Shown here one piece after another: positions 25,250 to 33,544 of a stretch of 64,000 nucleotides of DNA. Below the pieces are notes generated by a model. The model saw only the letters and a list, made by a program, of their open reading frames with translations. It was not told the DNA's origin and searched no databases. This DNA is from Bacteroides faecalis (GTDB lineage Bacteria > Bacteroidota > Bacteroidia > Bacteroidales > Bacteroidaceae). Position numbers and translations under genes: made by a program. Location: positions 248,001 to 312,000 of the forward strand of contig NZ_BHWB01000004.1 of assembly GCF_003865075.1 (NCBI RefSeq), given 5' to 3'. Numbering within the stretch: position 1 is the stretch's first letter; each line of letters opens with the position of its first letter.

Positions 25250-25431
25250 ATGATAAAGCGCTATGGATTTCAGATTATCCAAATTGTATTCATCATCGTG
25301 CTTGGATGGCAAATGACAAATCTATTAACTGCGAAGAAAGAAGAACCAATATCAATATTAGAGGCCTCCTTGCGAGCTGCTAAGGATAATCGGCAAGTAT
25401 TAAAAAAGCACTTCGTTATTATCGAAAAGAA
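25250..25431 (+). pseudogene. Truncated, frameshifted N-terminus of a transglutaminase-like family protein
   Basis: The frame opens with a membrane leader (QIIQIVFIIVLGWQMTNLL) and continues ILEASLRAAKDNRQVLKK, after which the original frame drifts and stops at 25453. Shifting one base at about 25405 restores ALRYYRKEPSF, giving the pattern (asn-arg-x-leu-lys-lys-ala-leu-arg-tyr-tyr) found at the start of Bacteroidales transglutaminase-like lipoproteins. The similarity stops at about 25431, exactly where the mfd-like sequence begins, so the gene was cut by that junction. Family assignment rests on a short segment and is moderate. Confidence 0.55.
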
Positions 25432-25781
25432 CCATCTTTCTGTCCATATTTAACAGAACGACGAAAAAAAGAAGGGAAAAACAACACTGTTTCTGTTCCC
25501 AACACTTGTGTCAAACCATGATAGAAATACCCTGCTTATTCCAGACCACCTAAAACAAAGACGAAAAGACAAACATCCTGTTACACTAAAACAGATGAAA
25601 ACAAAGATGCAGCGGAGGTACACAATCCTCCCAATATATAGTCTGAATCGAAGTATCCTTTAATAAACGCTTAAGAACGGCCATATTAGGATGAACGGCA
25701 TATTGTTGTTGTAACTCGGTTATAGTCATATATATAAAATTACTCTGCAAAACACGAATTTTACGTGAATCTATCTCATAC
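25432..25781 (-). pseudogene. Decayed copy of the mfd 5' end and promoter
   Basis: This segment aligns along its whole length, in the same orientation, with 19730-20078, that is, the first about 100 codons of mfd plus 50 bases upstream. Identity is about 85-90% by eye. The start MTITELQQQYAVHP is still readable (minus strand, ATG about 25728-25730), but indels break the frame and the -7 box has decayed. It and the intact mfd form direct repeats around the 5.4-kb island. From 25782 to 26013 nothing further is recognisable. Confidence 0.9.
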
Positions 25782-26013
25782 AGAACAGATAGATTGTATT
25801 ATATTAATTCTTCTCACAAACAGAAAACTCATCAGGATATATATCCCAACTTACGTGTTACTAAATCAAGCCAATTTAGTTCTTATACAATGTTATGAGT
25901 AAAAATAGCCATCATTTTATGAATATCCCAACACAATGTCACGTTAAATTTTCCTTAGTATATCCCACAACTAAAGGAAAAGAACTACTTTTGTTATCTA
26001 AATTATCGAATTT

Positions 26014-26757
26014 ATGCAAACATCGGACAGCATTGTTATCATCCCGACCTATAATGAGCGGGAAAATATCGAAAATATTATCCGTGCCGTTTTCGGGTTA
26101 GACAAGATATTCCACATTCTGGTCATAGAAGATGGTTCGCCGGACGGAACGGCAGCTATTGTGAAAACCTTACAGCAAGAATTTCCCGAACGCCTTTTCA
26201 TGATCGAGCGCAAAGGAAAGTTAGGATTGGGAACCGCTTATATTACCGGTTTTAAGTGGGCTTTGGAACATGCTTACGAGTATATCTTCGAAATGGATGC
26301 TGACTTCAGTCACAATCCTAATGATCTTCCACGCTTATATAAAGCTTGTTCGGAAGAAGGAGGAGATGTTTCTATCGGGTCACGTTACGTAAGTGGCGTG
26401 AATGTGGTCAATTGGCCGATGGGGCGAGTGTTGATGTCTTATTTTGCCTCCAAATATGTACGTTTCATTACAGGAATTCCTGTGCATGATACTACAGCCG
26501 GATTTGTTTGTTACCGTCGGCAAGTACTTGAAACGATTGATCTGGACCATATCCGTTTCAAAGGATATGCTTTCCAGATAGAGATGAAGTTTACCGCTTA
26601 TAAATGTGGATTCAAAATCATTGAAGTTCCTGTTATTTTCATCAATAGAGAACTAGGTACTTCGAAGATGAACAGCAGTATCTTTGGCGAAGCCATATTT
26701 GGTGTGATTAAGTTAAAAGTTAATAGTTGGTTCCATAAATTCCCACAAAAGAAATGA
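26014..26757 (+). CDS. Polyprenol-phosphate mannosyl/glycosyltransferase (DPM1-like, GT2)
   Basis: This 247-residue GT-A fold glycosyltransferase without C-terminal membrane helices shows the nucleotide-binding start IIPTYNERENIENI, the DGSPDGT loop and the metal site EMDADFSH, then GSRYVSG and the acceptor-loop TTAGFVCYRR typical of dolichol/polyprenol monophosphomannose synthases. It would transfer a sugar, probably mannose from GDP-mannose, to a lipid phosphate at the cytoplasmic face of the membrane, supplying a donor for O-glycosylation or envelope glycans. Its stop overlaps the next start (ATGA), so it is co-translated with pyrC. Confidence 0.92.
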   Translation: MQTSDSIVIIPTYNERENIENIIRAVFGLDKIFHILVIEDGSPDGTAAIVKTLQQEFPERLFMIERKGKLGLGTAYITGFKWALEHAYEYIFEMDADFSHNPNDLPRLYKACSEEGGDVSIGSRYVSGVNVVNWPMGRVLMSYFASKYVRFITGIPVHDTTAGFVCYRRQVLETIDLDHIRFKGYAFQIEMKFTAYKCGFKIIEVPVIFINRELGTSKMNSSIFGEAIFGVIKLKVNSWFHKFPQKK

Positions 26758-28094
26758 AACGTATTCTGATTCAAAATGCCGTTATAATCAACGAAGGAAG
26801 AAAAGTATTAGGCTCCGTCGTTATTGAAGGCGAAAAGATTGCTGAAATATTAGTAGGCGACCAAAAAGCAGTTGCCCCCTGTGATGAGATCATCGATGCA
26901 ACCGGTTGCTATCTTCTGCCCGGTGCTATCGATGAACATGTTCATTTCCGCGATCCGGGGCTGACCCATAAAGCAGATATTACCACTGAAAGTCGTGCAG
27001 CTGCTGCGGGTGGTGTTACCTCTATCATGGATATGCCTAATACCAATCCACAGACTACGACTTTGGAAGCTTTGAATGAGAAGTTGATTCTGCTGGCAGA
27101 AAAGTCGGCAGTCAATTACTCCTGCTATTTCGGAGCTACCAATAATAATTACACACAATTCAGCCAGTTGGATAAACACCGTGTTTGCGGAGTGAAGCTG
27201 TTTATGGGGTCCAGTACCGGCAATATGCTGGTAGACCGAATGGCAAGTCTGCGCAACATATTTGCAGGTACCGATTTGCTGATTGCTGTTCATTGCGAAG
27301 ATCAGGGAATCATCAAAGAAAATACAGATAAGTATAAGAAAGAATACGGAGATGATGTTCCTTTAGCACTGCATCCCGTCATTCGTTCGGAAGAAGCTTG
27401 TTACCGTTCTTCTGAATTGGCAGTTAAATTAGCACGTGAAACGAATGCACGTTTACACATCATGCATATCTCCACAGCTAAAGAACTAAGTTTATTTGAA
27501 AATATTCCTTTAGCAGAAAAGAAAATCACCGCTGAAGCATGTGTTTCACATCTGATTTTCACAGAGGATAACTATCAAACTTTGGGTGCACGTATCAAAT
27601 GTAATCCTGCTATCAAATCGGCTAGTGACCGAAAGGCTTTGCAAGAGGCAGTAGTCAGCGGATTGATTGATGCGATTGCCACCGACCATGCTCCACATTT
27701 ATTGAGTGAAAAAGAAGGAGGAGCACTAAAAGCCACCTCTGGTATGCCAATGATACAATTTTCACTGGTAAGTATGTTGGAATTGGTAGACAAGGGAGTA
27801 TTCACAATTGAAAAAGTTGCCGAAAAGATGAGTCACGCCCCTGCACAAATGTACAATATACAAAAACGGGGATATATTCGCGAAGGTTATTTCGCAGACC
27901 TTGTCTTAGTACGGCCCGGAAATGAATGGACCGTTACTACCGACTGTATCCTGAGCAAATGTAAATGGAGCCCACTGGAAGGACATACTTTCAACTGGAA
28001 AGTAGAAAAAACATTTGTAAACGGACATCTGTTATACAACAATGGAATTATTGATGAAGAGTATCGCGGACAAGAACTATTTTTTGAAAGATAA
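26754..28094 (+). CDS. pyrC: Dihydroorotase
   Basis: This 446-residue amidohydrolase carries out the third step of pyrimidine synthesis, cyclising N-carbamoyl-aspartate. Seen are the metal motif DEHVHFRDPG (residues about 60-69), GGVTSIMDMPNTNP, the HCEDQ and LHIMHIST metal histidines, and the catalytic Asp in IATDHAPH. It is of the class I (long, PyrC-2/AllB-like) type. It overlaps the glycosyltransferase by 4 bases. Fourteen bases past its stop a periodic palindromic array begins (28108-28290). Confidence 0.94.
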   Translation: MKRILIQNAVIINEGRKVLGSVVIEGEKIAEILVGDQKAVAPCDEIIDATGCYLLPGAIDEHVHFRDPGLTHKADITTESRAAAAGGVTSIMDMPNTNPQTTTLEALNEKLILLAEKSAVNYSCYFGATNNNYTQFSQLDKHRVCGVKLFMGSSTGNMLVDRMASLRNIFAGTDLLIAVHCEDQGIIKENTDKYKKEYGDDVPLALHPVIRSEEACYRSSELAVKLARETNARLHIMHISTAKELSLFENIPLAEKKITAEACVSHLIFTEDNYQTLGARIKCNPAIKSASDRKALQEAVVSGLIDAIATDHAPHLLSEKEGGALKATSGMPMIQFSLVSMLELVDKGVFTIEKVAEKMSHAPAQMYNIQKRGYIREGYFADLVLVRPGNEWTVTTDCILSKCKWSPLEGHTFNWKVEKTFVNGHLLYNNGIIDEEYRGQELFFER

Positions 28095-28107
28095 ATAGTT
28101 TCAAAGT

Positions 28108-28290
28108 GTTTCATATAGAAGAACACTCTGTTCCATATAGCCAAACAAAGTGTTTCATGCCTTGGAACAAATAGTTTCACCCTATTGAAACTAAGTGTTT
28201 CACGCTTTGAAACTAAAAGTTTCAACCATTGAAACCAATAGTTCCAAGCCTTGAAACCATAAGTTCGAAACGTTGAAACTAACACTCCGA
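28108..28290 (+). repeat. Eight-unit tandem array of 22-base dyad-symmetric repeats
   Basis: A GTTTCA-like hexamer recurs at 28108, 28130, 28152, 28174, 28197, 28219, 28241 and 28263, with a worn copy at 28285: spacings 22, 22, 22, 23, 22, 22, 22, 22. In the clearest units the hexamer is followed, after 5-6 bases, by TGAAAC, so each unit is a small palindrome and neighbouring units can also pair with each other. The array is directly downstream of pyrC. It has no unique spacers, so it is not CRISPR. The rest of 28095-28516 holds the GGTGATAG repeats and nothing else clear. Confidence 0.85.
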
Positions 28291-28332
28291 TCCATTCATT
28301 TCAATAATATCATTATAGATCTCCCAAATTCC

Positions 28333-28433
28333 GGTGATAGGTGATAGATCGGGTGATAGGTTATTTATCAACCTATCACCACTTGAAACACCGATGAATA
28401 AATGGATTCAGAGCATTGGTGATAGGTTGATAG
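28333..28433 (+). repeat. GGTGATAG repeat cluster with hairpin
   Basis: GGTGATAG occurs at 28333, 28340 (sharing a G) and 28352, inverted as CTATCACC at 28373, and again at 28418 in the longer form GGTGATAGGTTGATAG. GGTGATAGGTT (28352-28362) and AACCTATCACC (28370-28380) form a perfect 11-bp hairpin with a 7-base loop. It lies between the 22-base array and the next gene and could stop transcription or bind a protein. Confidence 0.7.
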
Positions 28434-28516
28434 AGAAAATGCAGTTTTTTCTTATGTAGAAGAAGAATTGGAATGAAAAGAATAAATCAGTCTTGACTCA
28501 TTTAATACAGTAGTTT

Positions 28517-29419
28517 ATGATATTATCTTATAAAATACATGATGTTGCCCCCTACATTAATTGGATTTACTTTTTCCATGCTTGGGGATTCCAACCGCGT
28601 TATGCAGCCATTGCCAATATTCATGGTTGCGACGCATGTCGCGCCTCTTGGCTGACGACTTTTCCGGAAGAAGAGCGAAACAAAGCTTCAGAAGCCATGC
28701 AACTGTTCAAAGAAGCCAACCGAATGCTCGATATGCTTGATGCAGACTATGAAGTAAAAACAATCTTCAAACTCTGCAAGACTAATTCAGACGGAGATAA
28801 TCTGGTGATTGAGAAAGAAGAAAATCAAACAATTATTTTCCCACTACTCCGCCAACAAACTCCCAAACGGGACGGTAGCCCTTTCATCTGTCTGAGCGAT
28901 TTCATCCGTCCCCTATCCTCCGGTATTCCGGACACAATGGGTGTTTTTGCTTCCTGTATCGATGCGGACATGGAAGGATTATACGAACAAGATCCTTATA
29001 AACATCTACTCGTTCAAACTCTTTCAGACCGTTTGGCAGAAGCTGCCACAGAAAAAATGCACGAATATGTACGCAAAGAATTCTGGGGATATGCCAAAGA
29101 TGAGAATCTGACAATACCTGACTTATTGGTAGAGAACTATCAAGGCATCCGTCCTGCCGTAGGTTATCCTTCCCTCCCCGACCAATCAGTCAATTTCTTG
29201 TTGGACGAAATTCTGGATATGAAACAAATAGGAATCAGTCTCACAGAAAATGGAGCGATGTATCCTCATTCTTCTGTTTGCGGCCTTATGTTTGCACATC
29301 CCGCCTCCGAATATTTCTCTGTAGGGAAAATTGGAGAAGACCAACTCGAAGACTATGCACGAAGACGAAAGAAAAGTATTGAGGAAATGCGCAAATTCCT
29401 GGCTGCCAATTTGCAATAA
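28517..29419 (+). CDS. Free-standing methionine synthase reactivation domain protein
   Basis: This 300-residue soluble protein closely follows the C-terminal activation (AdoMet-binding) domain of cobalamin-dependent MetH: RPAVGYPSLPDQ matches the RPAPGYPACPDH motif, and NGAMYPHSSVCGLMFAHPASEYFSVGKI plus QLEDYARRRKKS matches the ESxAMxPxxSVSGxxFxHPxSxYF region (quoted here as two segments of the same domain). It should donate a methyl group from AdoMet, with reduction, to rescue oxidised cob(II)alamin enzyme. It is encoded alone, so the matching MetH must lie elsewhere, presumably without this domain. No cobalamin riboswitch was seen upstream. Confidence 0.85.
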   Translation: MILSYKIHDVAPYINWIYFFHAWGFQPRYAAIANIHGCDACRASWLTTFPEEERNKASEAMQLFKEANRMLDMLDADYEVKTIFKLCKTNSDGDNLVIEKEENQTIIFPLLRQQTPKRDGSPFICLSDFIRPLSSGIPDTMGVFASCIDADMEGLYEQDPYKHLLVQTLSDRLAEAATEKMHEYVRKEFWGYAKDENLTIPDLLVENYQGIRPAVGYPSLPDQSVNFLLDEILDMKQIGISLTENGAMYPHSSVCGLMFAHPASEYFSVGKIGEDQLEDYARRRKKSIEEMRKFLAANLQ

Positions 29420-29526
29420 CCAAGAGTTAGCTTATGATTTACCTCTTTTTTCGTACAACTAAAACTCAAATTTAAATACATTCATACACAGAATGAGAGA
29501 ATAAATAATTCTCAAATACGCGAAAT

Positions 29527-30696
29527 ATGCTACAACGTTTATTTATCTTTTTATTAATCTTTCTGATTCTGCCTGACATCTATCTGTATTTCAGATTTAT
29601 AGTCAAGCTGACGACTAAATGCTGGTTACGCATTCTTTATTGGATTCCATGTATCTTGCTGACTGCCGGAATTACTTATCTGGGATATTTTGCAAAAAAT
29701 ATACAAGCTGAGCAACAGTTCCAATTAGCAATCGGCTGGTTTTCCATCCTCTTTTTTCTATTTACAGCTCCTAAATTGATACTGGCTCTTTGTACGTTGG
29801 CGGGAGTACCTTTTCATAAATGGCTGCGCTGGCCCCGAACTCCATTTATATGTACAGGGCTGACATTGGGACTTATCTCTATCATCATTATTATTTATGG
29901 TTCTTTTATCGGACGTACACAGTTTGATGTCAAAGAAGTCACTTATACTTCTTCCCGTTTGCCACAGGCATTTGACGGATATCGCATTGTTCAATTATCC
30001 GACATTCATATCGGAAGTTGGCATGGAAATGCTTCTGCCATTCAAAAGCTAGTCAATCTGGTAAATGAACAAAATCCTGATCTTATTGTCTTCACAGGGG
30101 ATCTAGTCAATCACCGTGCAGTTGAGTTGGACGGCTTTCAAGAAACGCTAGCCGGATTAAAAGCAAAAGATGGAGTTTACTCCGTATTGGGAAATCACGA
30201 TTACGGTCCTTATTATCATTGGAGAGATAAGCGGGCAGAAGCAGAAAATCTGTCAGACCTCAAACAAAGGCAAGCAGCCATGGGATGGAAATTACTAAAT
30301 AATGAACACGATATCCTGAAACAAGGTAACGATAGCATTGCACTTATAGGAGTTGAGAACGAAGGCGAACCTCCTTTTTCCCAACATGGTGATTTAACCA
30401 AAGCAATGCGGGGTACTGAAGGCATGTTCCAGATTTTGCTGAGCCATAACCCGACACATTGGAGAAGAGAAGTACTTCCCCAATCGAATGTAGACTTGAT
30501 GTTGGCCGGACATACGCATGGTATGCAAATGAAATTGGGAGATTATTCTCCTGCTTCCTATATTTATCCGGAATGGTGTGGAATGTATCTGGAAAAGGCA
30601 CGAGGATTGTATGTAAATTTAGGAATCGGATACGTCGGATTGCCTTTCCGTTTCGGTGCTTGGCCGGAAATAACGGTGCTTACCCTACGACGGTAA
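29527..30696 (+). CDS. Membrane metallophosphoesterase (YkuE-like)
   Basis: This 389-residue protein has four hydrophobic segments in the first 130 residues, then a calcineurin-type phosphoesterase domain with the metal motifs LSDIHIGSWHG, TGDLVNHR, LGNHDYG and LAGHTHGMQ in order. The catalytic domain probably faces the periplasm. Related YkuE-like enzymes act on UDP-sugar lipids or similar phosphoesters, but the substrate here is unknown. It converges on sbcC and the two coding regions overlap by 17 bases (30680-30696), which leaves no room for a terminator between them. Confidence 0.9.
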   Translation: MLQRLFIFLLIFLILPDIYLYFRFIVKLTTKCWLRILYWIPCILLTAGITYLGYFAKNIQAEQQFQLAIGWFSILFFLFTAPKLILALCTLAGVPFHKWLRWPRTPFICTGLTLGLISIIIIIYGSFIGRTQFDVKEVTYTSSRLPQAFDGYRIVQLSDIHIGSWHGNASAIQKLVNLVNEQNPDLIVFTGDLVNHRAVELDGFQETLAGLKAKDGVYSVLGNHDYGPYYHWRDKRAEAENLSDLKQRQAAMGWKLLNNEHDILKQGNDSIALIGVENEGEPPFSQHGDLTKAMRGTEGMFQILLSHNPTHWRREVLPQSNVDLMLAGHTHGMQMKLGDYSPASYIYPEWCGMYLEKARGLYVNLGIGYVGLPFRFGAWPEITVLTLRR

Positions 30697-33544
30697 GCAC
30701 ACTTTTTCCATTGACTTTCTTGTGTACCTGTACTTGAACAGAAATACGTTCACTCATTTCTTGTACGTGAGAAATAACTCCGATCTTCCGTCCTTGCATC
30801 TGCAATTGTTCCAATGCTTCCATTGCTGTCCGTAGGCTATTTGCATCGAGCGAACCGAATCCTTCGTCAATAAAGAGTGATTCTACTTTCAGGTTATTGC
30901 TTGATAAGGAAGACAATCCTAAAGCCAGCGCAAGAGAAATCAAAAACGACTCTCCTCCGGAAAGTGAATAAACTGTCCGGACTTCATCACACATATCGCA
31001 ATCAATTACCTGAAGTGCTAAAGTACCCGGTACTTGCTGCAATTTGTATCGTTTAGATAAATAAGATAAATGCCGGTTAGCATGAAACAACAATAAATTT
31101 AAGGTATAGCTCTGTGCAATAACTTTAAACTTCGCACCGTCAGCACTGCCTATCAGTTTATTCAGTTTTGCCCAGCGTTCAGCTTTCAATTGTTTTTCTG
31201 CCAGTTCTTTTGCTATTTGTCCAGCAATTACTTTGTTTTTTACCTGTTGCAGTAACCTTGCTGAAATAGAAGCCAGACTACTCTCAGTATTCGAATTTTC
31301 ATCCTGTTGCTTTGCAATAGTTTCCGGCAGTTGATCGGGAAATTCGATATGTTTTTGTTGTTCCCGCAATTCTTTAATAACTACAGAAAGTTGCTTCTTC
31401 TCTCCTTGTAAGCCGGCAAGTCGGTTCTGTGCCATCTCCACATCTTTCCGGCTTTTTTCCAAAGTTGCATTCAGTTCCTTCTCTCTTCTGACAACGGCAG
31501 CTTCCGCTTCGTCCACATTCTTTCCTTTTAATAACTGTGATCTTTCCAGACGAAGTTCCTCCAGTGCTTTTGTAATGATATCGAACCTACCCTGTTCGGT
31601 AATAACAGCAGTTTCCAAAATAGCCAACTGCTCTTTGGAAGAAGCAGCTTTCTGCATCGCCAAACGGTAACGAGAGACATTCTCATGTAAAGCTGTACAA
31701 TGAGCCCGCATTTTTTTGATCTCTTCATCCTTCTGTTGCCATTCTGCGTAAAGATTACCATATTCAAGAATTCGTTCAGCCAGTTCTTTCAACTGATTCT
31801 TTATCTGCTCCTCGTTCCCGCTTTCCGGATTTTCCTGTTGCAAAGCTACTAATTGTGTTTTTAGCTGTTCTTCTACATGTTTCAAATGAGCCAAATCCCG
31901 TTGCAAAGCAATATTCCGGTTATTAATTTGCTGAAAAGTTGCAGCTGTCGCATTATATTCCTGTTCTATACTTCGGAAAAGAGTATCTACCACTTCTTGC
32001 TCCTGATGATAAGGATGCGTTGTACTGCCACAAACCGGACACGCCTCTCCCTCTTGTAACTGTTGCCGCAAAGCTGTTACATCTTTTCCTACTGCCATAC
32101 GAGCATTCTCATAAAGACGTTGAATTGTTTTCAAAGCAACCTCCTGCTCAGCCAATTCTTGTGCACAGGTCACAGTCTCTTTCTCCAACTTCCCTATATC
32201 CTCTTTCGTTTTCATTTCAGTTTCAGTCAGTTGCCGTATATTCTGCAGCCGTACTAATTCATTTTTCAGCTTACTCTGAGTATCTACCAACGCCGGATAG
32301 CCGAAAGCATTTAAACGTTGCTGGCATTCCTCATGCACTTTCAGCCGACTCTCCAATAATTCTTCTTCCTTTTGGAGAATCTTTTCTACCTGCTCCAATT
32401 CCAACGTCTCTCCTCCCACATGGTTCAGCAAAAGATTCATCGAATGATATGACATTTGCAACTGACTTGTAGCAGATTGAACTACCTTTCCATATTCTGT
32501 TACCCGTAGGCGAGCTTCCTTCAATATCTTTTGCGACTGGGCATAGCCGGTTTGTTGCGATTGAATCTGTATATCCAATTGACGAGCTTTCTTCAAATCC
32601 GGTTGTATCGCTTCCCACTGTGCCTTAAAATGTATCAATCCCTCTTCCTGCAATTGCAACGATCTTTGCAATGCCACCATATTCTCTTGTCCGGACTGTT
32701 CTTCTTCCTCTTTTTTCTTCCATAGCTCCTCTTGTGTTTTCAGTGAACGAACTATATTTAATTGAGTATTCAAGTCTCTTAACAACTTAATTCCTGCATC
32801 ACGTCTTTCTGTCAATTGCTCCTTCTCTTTTTGTAAGGCGAGGAGTTCTTCTTCGGGCATTAATTCAATCACACTCATCCTACTATGAATGAGGGCCACT
32901 TCCTCCTGTGCAGCCTTATTCTTTGCAAAAACTTCCTGCGAAATTCTGGAATAAATTCCTGTACCTGTAAGCTTTTCAAGCAATTCGGCTTTTGCCGTAC
33001 CTCTGGATTTCAAGAAAGTTGCAAAATCATTTTGAGCCAATAATACCGTTCGGGTAAATTGCTCATAAGTCAATCCGACCAACTCTACCAACTGAGCCAA
33101 CAGTTCTTTTTTAGTGCCCTGATATTCTTGATCCGTATCCAAGTCCTTCACCTCCAACACCTGCGGCTGCAAAGAACCATTCGATTTAGATCTAGTCCGT
33201 CTAACCGACCAACGAGAGCGATATCGATGTCCGTCTACTCCTTGAAAATCGACTTCCGCATATCCTTCTCCCGTTCCCCGGCGAAGCAAGTTCCTTACAT
33301 CGGACTGGTTGATCTGATTATCTCCCACATCTGAAAGAGGAATACTCTCCACTGAATTTGCAAAACGGGGAGCTTTATCATAGAGGGCAAGACACAAAGC
33401 GTCCAATAAAGTAGACTTTCCCGCACCTGTCGGTCCGGAAATAGCAAATATTCCCGCAGAGCGAAGAGGCTCTTCCGTAAAATCTATTTCTACACTTCCT
33501 TCTATAGAAGTAAGATTCTTCAATCGAATCGCTATTATTTTCAT
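30680..33544 (-). CDS. sbcC: Exonuclease SbcC, ATPase subunit
   Basis: This 954-residue SMC-like ATPase has Walker A GPTGAGKST near residue 37, two long coiled-coil arms flanking the zinc-hook CPVCGS (about residue 500), the signature SLSGGESFL and Walker B LFIDEGFGSLD near the end. With SbcD it forms the Rad50/Mre11-type nuclease that opens hairpins and processes blocked DNA ends. Its start overlaps the sbcD stop by 4 bases (33541-33544), so the two subunits are translationally coupled. Length is usual for the Bacteroidetes form. Confidence 0.96.
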   Translation of the reverse strand: MKIIAIRLKNLTSIEGSVEIDFTEEPLRSAGIFAISGPTGAGKSTLLDALCLALYDKAPRFANSVESIPLSDVGDNQINQSDVRNLLRRGTGEGYAEVDFQGVDGHRYRSRWSVRRTRSKSNGSLQPQVLEVKDLDTDQEYQGTKKELLAQLVELVGLTYEQFTRTVLLAQNDFATFLKSRGTAKAELLEKLTGTGIYSRISQEVFAKNKAAQEEVALIHSRMSVIELMPEEELLALQKEKEQLTERRDAGIKLLRDLNTQLNIVRSLKTQEELWKKKEEEEQSGQENMVALQRSLQLQEEGLIHFKAQWEAIQPDLKKARQLDIQIQSQQTGYAQSQKILKEARLRVTEYGKVVQSATSQLQMSYHSMNLLLNHVGGETLELEQVEKILQKEEELLESRLKVHEECQQRLNAFGYPALVDTQSKLKNELVRLQNIRQLTETEMKTKEDIGKLEKETVTCAQELAEQEVALKTIQRLYENARMAVGKDVTALRQQLQEGEACPVCGSTTHPYHQEQEVVDTLFRSIEQEYNATAATFQQINNRNIALQRDLAHLKHVEEQLKTQLVALQQENPESGNEEQIKNQLKELAERILEYGNLYAEWQQKDEEIKKMRAHCTALHENVSRYRLAMQKAASSKEQLAILETAVITEQGRFDIITKALEELRLERSQLLKGKNVDEAEAAVVRREKELNATLEKSRKDVEMAQNRLAGLQGEKKQLSVVIKELREQQKHIEFPDQLPETIAKQQDENSNTESSLASISARLLQQVKNKVIAGQIAKELAEKQLKAERWAKLNKLIGSADGAKFKVIAQSYTLNLLLFHANRHLSYLSKRYKLQQVPGTLALQVIDCDMCDEVRTVYSLSGGESFLISLALALGLSSLSSNNLKVESLFIDEGFGSLDANSLRTAMEALEQLQMQGRKIGVISHVQEMSERISVQVQVHKKVNGKSVLTVVG

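Noticed and set aside
28108..28290. CRISPR array
   Set aside because: The repeats are regular, but each period is 22 bases in total with no room for unique spacers, the units are palindromic and diverged, and no cas gene is in the window.
28291..28516. Cobalamin riboswitch before the MetH reactivation-domain gene
   Set aside because: No B12-box-like conserved segment or matching fold was seen; the region holds the GGTGATAG repeats instead.
30680..30696. Misannotated stop of the metallophosphoesterase or sbcC because they overlap
   Set aside because: Both C-termini look family-typical; a 17-base convergent overlap is acceptable.
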